Shown here: positions 27,366 through 36,669 of the stretch, in pieces | How the letters are laid out: each line of letters begins with the position of its first letter | Numbering within the stretch: the stretch's first letter is position 1 | Assembly (NCBI RefSeq): GCF_001043005.1 | Contig: NZ_JYKZ01000013.1 | Location: forward strand, 1 to 64,000 | Reading direction: 5' to 3' | Length of the DNA: 64,000 bases | Source of the DNA: Pseudomonas psychrophila | Lineage (GTDB): Bacteria > Pseudomonadota > Gammaproteobacteria > Pseudomonadales > Pseudomonadaceae | Notes under the pieces: model-generated | What the model was told of the DNA's origin: nothing | Seen by the model: the letters and a program-made list of their open reading frames with translations, nothing else | The model's database searches: none | Program-made: the position numbers and the translations under genes

Positions 27366-27692
27366 TTAAAACACAGACAAATCCAGCGGCCGAATCGCGC
27401 CCATCCAGATCGCATGGTCGGTGTGGTCGCGCAGGTCATTGCCGGTATCAGGGTGCAAGAACACCACCAGTCCGTTGCGGTTGAGCGCCAGCCACGGCAG
27501 GACGATGCCGATGAGCTCCGGGCCGAACGCCAGCTGGCAGCTCCAGTCCGGATGCGGGCCGACCGGGCGTTGGTGGACGCGGCCCATGGTGACGCCAAAC
27601 AGTTGCCTGGCCTCTTCGCATAAAGCTCGCGCCTGATCGATGGTCGAGGCGTCGAAGTAGACGTGGGCGTGGTAGCCCTTAATTCGTTGCAT
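27366..27692 (-). CDS. DOPA 4,5-dioxygenase-like small protein
   Basis: This 108-residue cytoplasmic protein begins MQRIKGYHAHVYFDAS. The family pattern is visible: HAHVYF near the N-terminus, the central GRVHQRPVGPHPDWSCQLAF, and LVVFLHPDTGNDLRDHTDHAIWMG, with conserved histidines that would bind metal. Homologs are aromatic-ring dioxygenase-like proteins of fungal and bacterial origin; the bacterial substrate is uncertain. The start at 27692 follows an ACGAGG ribosome site; the frame is open further left but only into unlikely sequence. It lies just downstream of the LysR gene. Confidence 0.75.
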   Translation of the reverse strand: MQRIKGYHAHVYFDASTIDQARALCEEARQLFGVTMGRVHQRPVGPHPDWSCQLAFGPELIGIVLPWLALNRNGLVVFLHPDTGNDLRDHTDHAIWMGAIRPLDLSVF

Positions 27693-27727
27693 AGGGGGCC
27701 TCGTGTTAAAGGATGCATTTAATTGGG

Positions 27728-28645
27728 TCACTGGCTTGCACCCGCATTCTGCTCCGCCAGCATCCAGTCGACAAAGACCTGGACCAGCCTGCCACGCCGT
27801 TTTCGGGCAGGCATCACCGCGTAATAGCCAAATTCCGATTGAGCCGACTCGGCAAACGGGCGGCACAGCACACCCTGCTCCAGCAAGTTATCCACAAGGT
27901 GCTTCCACCCAATGGCCATGCCTTGCCCGGCGATGGCGGCCTGAATCAGCAGCGTGTAGTTGTCGAACCGTAGCTGGCCCGGCGCAGGCGCCTGCCCAAG
28001 CTGGAGGGCGTCAAATAGCCGATACCAGTCGAACCACTGGCGAGCATGTTCACCGCGCAATTGCAGCAAGGGGAAATCGCCCAGGGCCTGAGCCGCTAGC
28101 GGCAGCGCCTGGCCGGACAGCAAGTGCGGGCTGCACACCGGGAATACTTCTTCGTTGAACAACCACTGGGACTCACCCTGAGCAAATCGCCCCTGGCCAA
28201 ACACTACTGCCACGTCGATATCGCCATGCAGGGCGTCATGACTACGCTCGCGGGTAATCAGACTTACATCAATGTGTGGGTAAAGCCCGTGAAAACGCGG
28301 CAGACGCGGCATCAACCAATACGCCGCAAAGGCAAAGTCGGTGGCGACTTGCAGCACTTCACGGGCAGGTTGTTCACGTAACGCCTGCAAACCTGCGTCG
28401 ATTTGTTGCAAACCCGCCTGAACATGCAAGAACAGGCCAAGGCCCGTCTCGGTCAGGGCAATGCCGCGATAGATTCGATCAAACAAGCGAACACCCAAGC
28501 GCTGTTCCAGCCGTTTGAGTTGCTGGCTGATGGCTGGCTGGGTAGTACCCAGTTCCTGTGCCGCGGCGGTAAAACTGCGATGTCGGGCTGCCGCCTCAAA
28601 AGTGCGCAGCAGGTCGAGGGACACATTACCCAGCGCTTCATACAT
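27728..28645 (-). CDS. LysR-family regulator of the choline-sulfate module
   Basis: This 305-residue regulator has an N-terminal winged helix at about residues 8-65 (LLRTFEAAARHRSFTAAAQELGTTQPAISQQLKRLEQRLG), and a C-terminal co-inducer domain. It is divergent from betC with a 109-base spacer, the usual layout of a LysR regulator and its target. It is the GcvA-like branch by the N-terminal pattern. That choline-O-sulfate or choline is the inducer is inference. Confidence 0.85.
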   Translation of the reverse strand: MYEALGNVSLDLLRTFEAAARHRSFTAAAQELGTTQPAISQQLKRLEQRLGVRLFDRIYRGIALTETGLGLFLHVQAGLQQIDAGLQALREQPAREVLQVATDFAFAAYWLMPRLPRFHGLYPHIDVSLITRERSHDALHGDIDVAVVFGQGRFAQGESQWLFNEEVFPVCSPHLLSGQALPLAAQALGDFPLLQLRGEHARQWFDWYRLFDALQLGQAPAPGQLRFDNYTLLIQAAIAGQGMAIGWKHLVDNLLEQGVLCRPFAESAQSEFGYYAVMPARKRRGRLVQVFVDWMLAEQNAGASQ

Positions 28646-28754
28646 TAGCTGTGCTTATCCGAGTTATTGCGGTGCATGGGTTTTACCACGACAAACGTGG
28701 CCTTCATGCTGCTTGTCAGCACTTTCGCATAAATTATTGAAAGGCCGCCCCCTT

Positions 28755-30308
28755 ATGTCGCGCAAAAATATCCTGTTCATCATGGCAGACCAAATGGCCG
28801 CCCCGTTGTTGCCGATTTACGGCCCGTCCCCGATCAAACTCCCGCACCTGAGCCGTTTGGCGGCTCAAGGCGTGGTGTTCGACGCGGCGTACTGCAACAG
28901 CCCGCTGTGCGCGCCGTCGCGCTTCACCCTAGTCAGCGGCCAGCTCCCGAGCAAAATCGGCGCCTACGACAACGCGGCGGACTTGCCCGCGGATGTGCCG
29001 ACCTATGCACACTACCTGCGCCGTTTGGGTTATCGCACGGCACTGGCGGGCAAGATGCACTTTTGCGGGCCCGATCAATTGCATGGCTATGAGGAGCGCC
29101 TGACCAGTGATATTTACCCCGCCGACTATGGCTGGTCGGTCAATTGGGATGAGCCGGATGCGCGGCCCAGCTGGTACCACAACATGGCCTCGGTGCTGCA
29201 AGCCGGGCCGTGTGTGCGCACCAATCAGCTGGATTTCGATGAAGAAGTGGTGTTCAAGGCGCAGCAATACCTGTTCGATCACATACGTCAGGACGGCGAT
29301 CAACCATTTTGCCTGACCGTGTCCATGACCCATCCACACGACCCGTACACCATCCCCAAACCGTTCTGGGATATGTACTGCGACGAAGAGATTCCGCTAC
29401 CCGAAACCCCGCCACAAGCCAGCCTCGACCCGCACTCGCAACGCCTGCTCAAAGCCTACGATCTCTGGGACAAGCCGCTGCCTGTGGATAAGATTCGCGA
29501 CGCCCGCCGCGCGTATTTCGGCGCGTGCAGCTACATCGACCACAACATCGGTCGACTGCTGCAAACCCTTGAAGACACCGGGCTGGCAGATGACACGGTG
29601 ATCGTGTTTTCCGGCGATCACGGCGACATGCTGGGCGAGCGCGGGCTTTGGTACAAAATGCACTGGTTCGAGATGGCCGCACGGGTGCCGCTGGTGGTGT
29701 ACGCACCGGGGCAATTTGATGCGGCGCGCATTGGCGCCGCCGTATCGACCGCCGACCTGCTGCCCACCTTTGTCGAACTGGCGGGTGGCACGCTGGAGGA
29801 CAATCTGGCGCTGGACGGTCGTTCGCTGGTGCCTCATCTGCGCGGCGAAGGCGGGCATGACGAAGTGTTTGGCGAGTACATGGCCGAAGGGACCATCAGC
29901 CCGTTGATGATGATCCGCCGTGGGGCCTACAAATTTATCTACAGTGAAGACGATCCTTGCCTGCTGTATGACCTGCACAACGACCCGCGTGAACAGCAAG
30001 AACTCAGTCAGTCACCCGGGCATCAGGCGCTGTTCAGCGCATTTTTGGCCCAGGCACGGGCCAAATGGGACATCCCCCTGATTCACCAGCAAGTGCTTGC
30101 CAGCCAGCGTCGCAGACGACTGGTCACACAAGCGCTGGCCACAGGCAAGCTCACCAGTTGGGATCATCAACCGTGGGTCGACGCCAGCCAGCAATATATG
30201 CGCAACCACATCGACCTCGACGACCTGGAGCGCACGGCACGTTATCCACAACCCGGCAGCTTGAACCCGGCAGGGTTAAACGACACTCTGCCCAAGACCG
30301 ATATCTGA
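28755..30308 (+). CDS. betC: Choline sulfatase
   Basis: This 517-residue sulfatase hydrolyses choline-O-sulfate to choline and sulfate. The active-site Cys52 in CAPSR (to be converted to formylglycine) and the metal-binding Asp12 are readable in NILFIMADQM and SPLCAPSRF. Later family motifs are FSGDHGDMLGERGLW and the C-terminal DLDDLERTARYPQP. The start ATG at 28755 gives MSRKNILFIMAD, usual for the family; the frame is open further left but overlaps the divergent regulator. No strong ribosome site is visible. The choline released can feed betaine synthesis. Confidence 0.93.
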   Translation: MSRKNILFIMADQMAAPLLPIYGPSPIKLPHLSRLAAQGVVFDAAYCNSPLCAPSRFTLVSGQLPSKIGAYDNAADLPADVPTYAHYLRRLGYRTALAGKMHFCGPDQLHGYEERLTSDIYPADYGWSVNWDEPDARPSWYHNMASVLQAGPCVRTNQLDFDEEVVFKAQQYLFDHIRQDGDQPFCLTVSMTHPHDPYTIPKPFWDMYCDEEIPLPETPPQASLDPHSQRLLKAYDLWDKPLPVDKIRDARRAYFGACSYIDHNIGRLLQTLEDTGLADDTVIVFSGDHGDMLGERGLWYKMHWFEMAARVPLVVYAPGQFDAARIGAAVSTADLLPTFVELAGGTLEDNLALDGRSLVPHLRGEGGHDEVFGEYMAEGTISPLMMIRRGAYKFIYSEDDPCLLYDLHNDPREQQELSQSPGHQALFSAFLAQARAKWDIPLIHQQVLASQRRRRLVTQALATGKLTSWDHQPWVDASQQYMRNHIDLDDLERTARYPQPGSLNPAGLNDTLPKTDI

Positions 30309-30318
30309 AGAGTCCTAC

Positions 30319-31887
30319 ATGGCCTGGCCCAAACTCACACACTTATTGCCCTTCTTAAGCTGGCTGCCCAAGCAAACCCGCGCCAGCGTCAGCCGCGATG
30401 CAGTGGTGGGGCTCAGTGGTGCAATTCTGGCGTTGCCGCAGTCCATCGCCTACGCCCTGATCGCCGGCTTACCGCCCGAGTACGGGCTGTATGCGGCCAT
30501 CGTGCCGGTGATCATCGCTTGCTTGTGGGGTTCGTCGTGGCATTTGATTTGCGGCCCTACGGCGGCAATTTCCATCGTGCTGTTTGCCAGCGTCAGCCCG
30601 CTGGCGGTGCCCGGCACTCAGGATTACATCGGCCTGGTCCTGCTGCTGACGTTTCTGGCCGGGGTGTTTCAGTGGCTATTGGGGGTGCTGAAGTTTGGCG
30701 CGCTCGCCAATTTTGTCTCGCATTCGGTGGTGCTCGGTTTCACCCTGGGCGCGGCCGTGGTGATTGGGCTGGGCCAGTTACCGAACCTAATGGGCCTGGA
30801 CTTACCGAGCAGGGCTACCGCTCTGGACAGCCTGTTGACGCTGCTTGCCCATGTTCGCCAATTCGATCCCGCCTCACTGGGGCTGGGGGCGGGCACCTTG
30901 GCACTGGGTATCGCGCTCAAACACTGGCTACCACGCTGGCCCACATTGCTGATCACCCTGGTGCTCGCCAGCCTTGCAGTGTGGCTGTTGCCGCAGGTGT
31001 TCGGGCATGTCGAGCGGGTGCAATCGTTTGTGGGCCGCTTGCCGCCCTTCAGCCCGCTCCCCCTGGATGTGGACACCTTCTTGCGCTTGCTGCCGGGCGC
31101 CGTGGCGGTGGGCATGCTGGGGTTGGTGACCAGCTTGTCGATTGCCCGCTCGTTAGCAACACGTTCGCAGCAGATGCTCGATGCCAATCAGGAAGTGCGC
31201 GCACAAGGCCTTTCCAACGTGGTGGGCTCGCTGTTCTCGGGGTATTTGTCGTCGGGTTCCTTTACACGCTCGGGGTTGAGCTACGAAGGAGGAGCCCGTT
31301 CACCGCTGGCCGGGGTGTTTTCAGCGCTGTGGGTGGCGTTGTTCGCCGTGACCGGGTCCAAGCTGATTGCGCACATTCCGATCCCGGCGATGGCAGGGAG
31401 TATTTTGCTGATTTGCTGGGGGCTGGTAGACACGCGAGGTATTCGGGCGCTGTGGCGGGTAAGCCGCGCCGAGTTCGCAGTGATGGCGCTGACCTGCGTC
31501 GCAACCCTGTTGCTGGAGTTGCAAACAGCAATTTACGCCGGGGTGCTGGCCTCGCTGTTTTTCTATCTCAAGCGCACCTCGCGCCCGCGCATTCAACAAT
31601 GGCGCGAGGGCGACGAAGAGGTGTTGCGGGTTGGCGGTTCGATCTTTTTCGGCGCCGCCCATTACCTGCAAGTGCGTTTGCAGCGCACCCAGGGCCGGCG
31701 GGTGGTGATCGAGGCGCAGCACATCAACTTTATCGATTATTCAGGGGTTGAAATGTTGCATCAGGAGGCTCGCAGGTTACAGGGCCTGGGGCGCAGTTTG
31801 ACCTTGCGCCGGGCGCGGGCGCAGGTGGTGGAGGAATTGAAAAAACTGGAAGGTGCGGATAAATGCCCGATTCTGTTTGAGGCCTAA
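30319..31887 (+). CDS. SulP-family anion transporter with C-terminal STAS domain
   Basis: This 522-residue inner-membrane protein has multiple hydrophobic segments over about residues 25-410. The SulP motif is readable in ALPQSIAYALIAGLPPEYGLYA, and a STAS domain covers about residues 430-520 (VIEAQHINFIDYSGVEMLHQEARRL). It starts 10 bases after betC, so it is almost certainly cotranscribed. It may take up choline-O-sulfate or handle the sulfate released by BetC (inference from linkage). SulP proteins can also transport other anions. Confidence 0.88.
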   Translation: MAWPKLTHLLPFLSWLPKQTRASVSRDAVVGLSGAILALPQSIAYALIAGLPPEYGLYAAIVPVIIACLWGSSWHLICGPTAAISIVLFASVSPLAVPGTQDYIGLVLLLTFLAGVFQWLLGVLKFGALANFVSHSVVLGFTLGAAVVIGLGQLPNLMGLDLPSRATALDSLLTLLAHVRQFDPASLGLGAGTLALGIALKHWLPRWPTLLITLVLASLAVWLLPQVFGHVERVQSFVGRLPPFSPLPLDVDTFLRLLPGAVAVGMLGLVTSLSIARSLATRSQQMLDANQEVRAQGLSNVVGSLFSGYLSSGSFTRSGLSYEGGARSPLAGVFSALWVALFAVTGSKLIAHIPIPAMAGSILLICWGLVDTRGIRALWRVSRAEFAVMALTCVATLLLELQTAIYAGVLASLFFYLKRTSRPRIQQWREGDEEVLRVGGSIFFGAAHYLQVRLQRTQGRRVVIEAQHINFIDYSGVEMLHQEARRLQGLGRSLTLRRARAQVVEELKKLEGADKCPILFEA

Positions 31888-31895
31888 GGTCGGCC

Positions 31896-31930
31896 CTCAG
31901 CCCAACCCTCTCACGAAGGGATGGGCTGAG
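31896..31930. terminator. Hairpin between convergent sulP and aroE genes
   Basis: CTCAGCCCA and TGGGCTGAG pair perfectly, with inner CCCT/AGGG extending the stem around a CTCACGA loop. It lies 8 bases after the SulP stop and just before the aroE stop on the other strand, so it probably ends transcription from both sides. No T run is evident. Confidence 0.6.
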
Positions 31931-31938
31931 CGCTTGCT

Positions 31939-32760
31939 TTACAGCGCCAGCAACCTGCGCAACTCGGCCAACGCCGGAGCCGTATCAGGGCGCACACCGC
32001 GCCACAGGTAGAACGCTTCGCCCGCCTGTTCGGCCAGCATCCCCAGACCGTCCATGACCTGACCTGCGCCATGCCCGGCGGCCCAGACGCAAAACGGCGT
32101 GGGTTCCTTGCCGTACATCATGTCGTAGCACAGGGTTTTACCCGGCTCGATCAGGCTGCTGGCAATGGGTGGCAATTCACCGCTCAAGCTGGCCGAGGTG
32201 GCGTTGATGATCAGGTCGACCGGCTCGTGCAACCAGTCAAAACCGCTGGCCGCTACCGGGCCCAGGTCGCTGAACAGTTCGGCCAGCAACTCGGCCTTCT
32301 CAACCGTGCGATTGGCGATGGTCACAGAAGCCGGCCCCTCGGCCAGCAAGGGTTCCAACGCCCCCCGCACCGCACCGCCTGCGCCCAGTACCAGGATGCG
32401 TTTGCCCTTGAGGCTGAAACCGGCATTGACCGTGAGGTCGCGTACCAGACCTGCACCGTCGGTGTTGTCCCCCAGCAAGCTGCCATCTGCCTGCTTGCTC
32501 AGCGTGTTGACGGCACCTGCACGGTGAGCGCGGGCCGTCAGTTTATCGGCCAGCCGGTAGGCGTCTTCTTTGAAGGGCACCGTCACATTGGCGCCACGCC
32601 CCTGAAGGAAGAACTCCGTCGCGCAGCCAGCAAAATCATCCAGTGGCGCGAGCAAGGTGTCGTATTGCATGACCTGACCGGTTTGTTCGGCAAACAGGCG
32701 ATGCAGTACCGGGGATTTGCTGTGAGCAATCGGGTTACCAAAAACGACGTAACGGTCCAT
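31939..32760 (-). CDS. aroE: Shikimate dehydrogenase
   Basis: This 273-residue NADPH-dependent enzyme reduces 3-dehydroshikimate to shikimate in aromatic amino acid synthesis. The substrate-binding FGNPIAHSKSP and the catalytic Lys64 in NVTVPFKEDAY are readable, with the dinucleotide loop GAGGAVRGALEP near residue 126. It begins the leftward aroE-hemF neighbour set conserved near Pseudomonas oriC (hemF lies 22 bases upstream in transcription). Confidence 0.95.
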   Translation of the reverse strand: MDRYVVFGNPIAHSKSPVLHRLFAEQTGQVMQYDTLLAPLDDFAGCATEFFLQGRGANVTVPFKEDAYRLADKLTARAHRAGAVNTLSKQADGSLLGDNTDGAGLVRDLTVNAGFSLKGKRILVLGAGGAVRGALEPLLAEGPASVTIANRTVEKAELLAELFSDLGPVAASGFDWLHEPVDLIINATSASLSGELPPIASSLIEPGKTLCYDMMYGKEPTPFCVWAAGHGAGQVMDGLGMLAEQAGEAFYLWRGVRPDTAPALAELRRLLAL

Positions 32761-32782
32761 CAGGCAAACTCCTCGGGCAATG

Positions 32783-33697
32783 TCAGGCGTTGGCTAACCA
32801 GTCGCGGTCCTGCAAGAAGTAGTCGGTAAGACGCGCCTCCGGGCTGCCCGGCTCGGCTTTCCAGTCGTAGCCCCAGCGAACTTGCGGCGGCAGCGACATC
32901 AGGATCGACTCGGTGCGACCGCCCGATTGCAGGCCAAACAGGGTGCCACGGTCATAGACCAGGTTGAATTCAACGTAGCGGCCACGGCGGAACTCCTGGA
33001 ATTCACGCTGTTGGGCGGTGTATTCGTCGTTTTTGCGACGCTGGACGATTGGCAGGTAGGCGTCGATGTAGGCGTCGCCAATGGCACGAATAAAGGCGAA
33101 ACAGGTGTCGAAATCCCACTCGTTCAGGTCATCAAAAAACAGGCCGCCGATGCCGCGCGGCTCATTGCGATGCTTGATGTGGAAGTAGGTGTCGCACCAG
33201 GCCTTGTAGCGCGGGTACACGTCGGGGCCAAACGGCGCACACGCCTGCTCGGCCACACGGTGCCAATGCACGCAGTCTTCTTCAACGCCGTAGTAAGGCG
33301 TGAGGTCAAAGCCGCCACCGAACCACCAGACCGGCTCTTCGCCCTCTTTTTCAGCGATGAAAAAACGCACGTTGGCGTGGGACGTGGGTACATGCGGGTT
33401 GTGCGGGTGGATCACCAGCGACACACCCAAGGCTTCAAACCCACGGCCCGCGAGTTCAGGGCGATGGGCGCTGGCGGATGGCGGCAAGCCGCTGCCAAAT
33501 ACGTGGGAAAAGTTAACCCCGCCTTTTTCAATCACATGGCCGTTTTCGATCACACGGGTGCGACCGCCGCCGCCCGCCGGGCGCTGCCAGGCGTCTTCAA
33601 TGAATTGCGTGCCGCCGTCTTCAGTTTGCAGTGCGTTGCAAATGCGGTCTTGAAGGTCGAGCAGGTAGGCTTTTACAGCCTCGGTGCGAGTAGTCAT
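32783..33697 (-). CDS. hemF: Oxygen-dependent coproporphyrinogen III oxidase
   Basis: This 304-residue cytoplasmic enzyme converts coproporphyrinogen III to protoporphyrinogen IX with oxygen in haem synthesis. Family blocks are GGGRTRVIENG, PHNPHVPTSHANVRFF, WWFGGGFDLTPYYG and KHRNEPRGIGGLFFDDL, and a C-terminal GRYVEFNLVYDRGTLFGLQ. Length matches the family (about 300). It is cotranscribed with aroE (22-base gap). Confidence 0.95.
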   Translation of the reverse strand: MTTRTEAVKAYLLDLQDRICNALQTEDGGTQFIEDAWQRPAGGGGRTRVIENGHVIEKGGVNFSHVFGSGLPPSASAHRPELAGRGFEALGVSLVIHPHNPHVPTSHANVRFFIAEKEGEEPVWWFGGGFDLTPYYGVEEDCVHWHRVAEQACAPFGPDVYPRYKAWCDTYFHIKHRNEPRGIGGLFFDDLNEWDFDTCFAFIRAIGDAYIDAYLPIVQRRKNDEYTAQQREFQEFRRGRYVEFNLVYDRGTLFGLQSGGRTESILMSLPPQVRWGYDWKAEPGSPEARLTDYFLQDRDWLANA

Positions 33698-33859
33698 GAC
33701 ATCACCTTAAATCGGGCAAAGCGACGCGGCACTTCGTTCTGAGCGGGGCCGGCGGCAAAGGGCCGCTAGCATAACACCGCACCCCGCATCACCGCTGTTG
33801 ACGAAGGTCACGCTTAAGCGTTGGATGGTGGCTTCGTGAAATGAGCGAGGACAATGCAG

Positions 33860-34837
33860 ATGGCTAAACGTATCCAGTTTCGGGCCCACGGTGGCCCTGA
33901 AGTGCTTGAGTATGTCGACTACCAGCCCGCCGAGCCGGGCCCGCAGCAAGTGCGGGTACGCAATCAGGCCATCGGTCTGAATTTCATCGATACCTATTAC
34001 CGGGGCGGCTTGTACCCACTGGCTGAACTGCCATCCGGGCTGGGCAATGAAGGCGCGGGGATCGTTGATGCGGTGGGCAGTGACGTGCACACCGTTAAGG
34101 TCGGCGACCGCGTGGCTTACGGAACCGGCCCGCTGGGGGCGTACAGCGAGCTGCATGTATTGCCCGCCGCGAACGTGGTGAAGCTGCCCGACGACATTTC
34201 GTTTGAACAGGCCGCCGCCGTGATGCTGAAAGGCCTGACTACGCAGTACTTGCTGCGTCAGACCTACGAGCTCAAAGGTGGCGAAACTATCTTGTTTCAT
34301 GCCGCCGCCGGTGGCGTCGGTTCGATTGCCTGCCAGTGGGCAAAAGCGCTGGGCGTGAAGCTGATCGGCACCGTCAGTTCAGCCGAAAAAGCTGCACATG
34401 CCAAAGCGCTGGGCGCATGGGAAACCATCGACTACAGCCATGAAGATGTGGCCCAGCGTGTACTGGAATTGACCGACGGCAAGAAGTGCCCTGTTGTGTA
34501 TGACGGCGTAGGCAAAGACACCTGGCTAACCTCGCTGGACTGCGTGGCACCTCGCGGACTGATGGTCAGCTTTGGTAATGCCTCTGGCGCAGTGACGGGG
34601 GTGAACCTGGGGATTTTGTCGCAGAAAGGTTCGCTGTACGTCACCCGGCCGACACTGGCCACTTACGCCAATAACGCCGAAAACCTGCAAACAATGGCCG
34701 ATGAGCTGTTTGAGATGATTCGCAGTGGCAGCATCAAGGTTGATATCAGCCAGCGTTTTGCGCTGAGTGATGCGGCCAGGGCACAGACCGAGTTATCGGC
34801 ACGCCGTACAACGGGCTCAACGATTTTGTTGCCTTAA
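33860..34837 (+). CDS. qor: Quinone oxidoreductase (zeta-crystallin type)
   Basis: This 325-residue NADPH-dependent MDR-family reductase reduces quinones by one electron steps. The block NEGAGIVDAVGSDVHTVKVGDRVAYG and the coenzyme loop HAAAGGVGSIACQWAKALG are typical. The ATG at 33860 is preferred over the one at 33854, because GAGG then lies 9 rather than 3 bases upstream and the length agrees with the family. Divergent from hemF. Confidence 0.92.
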   Translation: MAKRIQFRAHGGPEVLEYVDYQPAEPGPQQVRVRNQAIGLNFIDTYYRGGLYPLAELPSGLGNEGAGIVDAVGSDVHTVKVGDRVAYGTGPLGAYSELHVLPAANVVKLPDDISFEQAAAVMLKGLTTQYLLRQTYELKGGETILFHAAAGGVGSIACQWAKALGVKLIGTVSSAEKAAHAKALGAWETIDYSHEDVAQRVLELTDGKKCPVVYDGVGKDTWLTSLDCVAPRGLMVSFGNASGAVTGVNLGILSQKGSLYVTRPTLATYANNAENLQTMADELFEMIRSGSIKVDISQRFALSDAARAQTELSARRTTGSTILLP

Positions 34838-34865
34838 TAAAAACACCTCGATTGATCACTCCCTC

Positions 34866-34962
34866 GTGGGAGCGAGCCTGCTCGCGAAAGCCTCAAGAGC
34901 GCCGCGTTTATCCAGTGAACGCGCTATCGTTAAGGACCTTCGCGAGCAGGCTCGCTCCCACA
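34866..34962. repeat. REP-type paired inverted repeat (GCGAGCCTGCTCGCGA variant)
   Basis: GTGGGAGCGAGCCTGCTCGC at the left and its inverse complement at the right are about 57 bases apart. It lies between the convergent qor and tsaC genes, near both stops. Confidence 0.9.
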
Positions 34963-34978
34963 AGGATGGGAGTGCTTT

Positions 34979-35536
34979 TTAAGACGGGCGAACCACCTTG
35001 CCGGTGGCCAGGTCGCGGATCAGGCTCGGGTTTTTACGCCCGCCCAGGTTACCGCCCAGTACATGATCAATTTGCCCACGGAAATACTGCTCAACTTTTA
35101 ACCGAGTACGCGCAGCCGGCAAGCCCGCGGGGTTGGCCGAGGTCGATACGATCGGCCCCACCAACGCACAGAGCTCACGCACCAGTGGGTGATCACTCAC
35201 GCGAAGCGCCACGGTGTCATGAACACCGGTGATCCACTTGGGCAACAAGCCCTGATGGGGCACCAGCCAGGTGTTCGGCCCCGGCCAGGTGCTGGCCATG
35301 CGGTCGATCCATTTCTGGGGGAAGTCTTCAAACAGAAAGTCGAACTGGTGAATGTTGTCTGCCACCACAATCAGGCCTTTATCCACAGGCCGCGACTTAA
35401 TCGCCAGCAACCGCTCGACCGCTTCCTCATCCCACGGGTCGCAGCCCAACCCCCACACCGCCTCGGTCGGATAGGCAATTACCGCGCCTGCGCGAATGGC
35501 TCTTGCAGCTTGTTGGACGCGCCAGGTGCTGATCAT
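34979..35536 (-). CDS. tsaC: Threonylcarbamoyl-AMP synthase
   Basis: This 185-residue enzyme (YrdC/RimN family) makes threonylcarbamoyl-AMP for t6A37 modification of ANN-decoding tRNAs. The start at 35536 yields MISTWRVQQAARAI, the normal N-terminus; the frame is open further left but into dprA. Family blocks are IAYPTEAVWGLGCDP, SRPVDKGLIVV, TWPGPNTWLVP, VALRVSDHP and GPIVSTSANPAG. It lies 35 bases downstream of dprA. Confidence 0.93.
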   Translation of the reverse strand: MISTWRVQQAARAIRAGAVIAYPTEAVWGLGCDPWDEEAVERLLAIKSRPVDKGLIVVADNIHQFDFLFEDFPQKWIDRMASTWPGPNTWLVPHQGLLPKWITGVHDTVALRVSDHPLVRELCALVGPIVSTSANPAGLPAARTRLKVEQYFRGQIDHVLGGNLGGRKNPSLIRDLATGKVVRPS

Positions 35537-35571
35537 CGAATGTCTCCAGATATGTGCTGCGCGCAGTGTAC

Positions 35572-36669
35572 TTAGCTGGGGCGCGCAAACCAACGCCCGC
35601 CCTCCAGCACCACATGCCCTGCCAGTTCAAGTTCGGTCATAGCAGCCAGCAACCGGGGTAAATCCCAGCCACTGGCATTAACCAGCGCTTCGCTGGTTTG
35701 AGGCGCTGCCTGCAACAATTGCACCAGTGGATGACAGCTTGGTGTAAACAAATCTGTAGTAGATAGCGACATTGAGCGCCAGCCCCGCAGGCCTTCCAGA
35801 ATATGTTCGACGGTTTCGACCAAGGTGGCGCCATCGCGGATCAACTGATGACAACCCCGTGCCCCCGGGTGGTGGATTGAACCGGGCATGGCGTACACCT
35901 CGCGACCTTGTTCGGCCGCCAGACGAGCAGTGATCAGCGAGCCGCTGGCCACACTGGCCTCGACCACCAGCACGCCAAGGGATAAACCACTGATGATGCG
36001 GTTGCGCCGCGGGAAATTGGCCGGTAGTGGTCCGGCGTCCAGAGGGAACTCCGAAACCACCGCGCTGCCGCTGGCAATCATTGCGTCTGCCAAGGCGCGA
36101 TGGCGCTGTGGATAAAGTTTTTGCAACCCCGTGCCCAATACACCCACCGTCTGTCCGCCAACCTCCAGCGCCGCTTGATGTGCGGCGCCGTCTACCCCCA
36201 GCGCCAGCCCGCTGGTAATCACAAAACCAGCTGCGGCAAGGCTGCGAGAAAAGGCTGCGGTGGTGTCCAGACCCGGCCGTGAAGCACGCCGGCTACCGAC
36301 CATCGCCAGCTGCGGTTTTTCCAGAATAGTAGGATCTCCGGCCACGAATAACAGGGGTGGCGCATCACTCAGTTCACTCAATAACGCAGGGTAATCGGCC
36401 TGATCATGAAGCAGCACATGGTGGCTGGAGCGCTCAAGCCAGCGCAATGCAGCGCTGGCACCGTCACGAACTTGCGGGCTGCGCCGCGCTTGGGCACAGG
36501 CTGTGGGCAGTCCCAATGCCTGCCAGGCACTGGCAGGCGCACTGAGCGCCGAACTGGCCGAACCGAAGGCGCTAAAAAGGGTGTAGTAACGCCGTGGCCC
36601 AACCTCGGGCAGGCGGTGCAAACGCAAACGGGCTTCGAGCTCTGCTGGGGATATTTCTGACAGCGACAT
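35572..36669 (-). CDS. dprA: DNA-processing protein A
   Basis: This 365-residue Smf/DprA protein loads RecA onto incoming single-stranded DNA during natural transformation. An N-terminal helix-hairpin-helix-like part is followed by the Rossmann domain: MVGSRRASRPGLDTTAAFSR, TSGLALGVDGAAHQAAL and FPRRNRIISGLS. A C-terminal winged-helix-like domain starts near residue 300. Position between tsaC and def is conserved in Pseudomonas. Confidence 0.94.
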   Translation of the reverse strand: MSLSEISPAELEARLRLHRLPEVGPRRYYTLFSAFGSASSALSAPASAWQALGLPTACAQARRSPQVRDGASAALRWLERSSHHVLLHDQADYPALLSELSDAPPLLFVAGDPTILEKPQLAMVGSRRASRPGLDTTAAFSRSLAAAGFVITSGLALGVDGAAHQAALEVGGQTVGVLGTGLQKLYPQRHRALADAMIASGSAVVSEFPLDAGPLPANFPRRNRIISGLSLGVLVVEASVASGSLITARLAAEQGREVYAMPGSIHHPGARGCHQLIRDGATLVETVEHILEGLRGWRSMSLSTTDLFTPSCHPLVQLLQAAPQTSEALVNASGWDLPRLLAAMTELELAGHVVLEGGRWFARPS

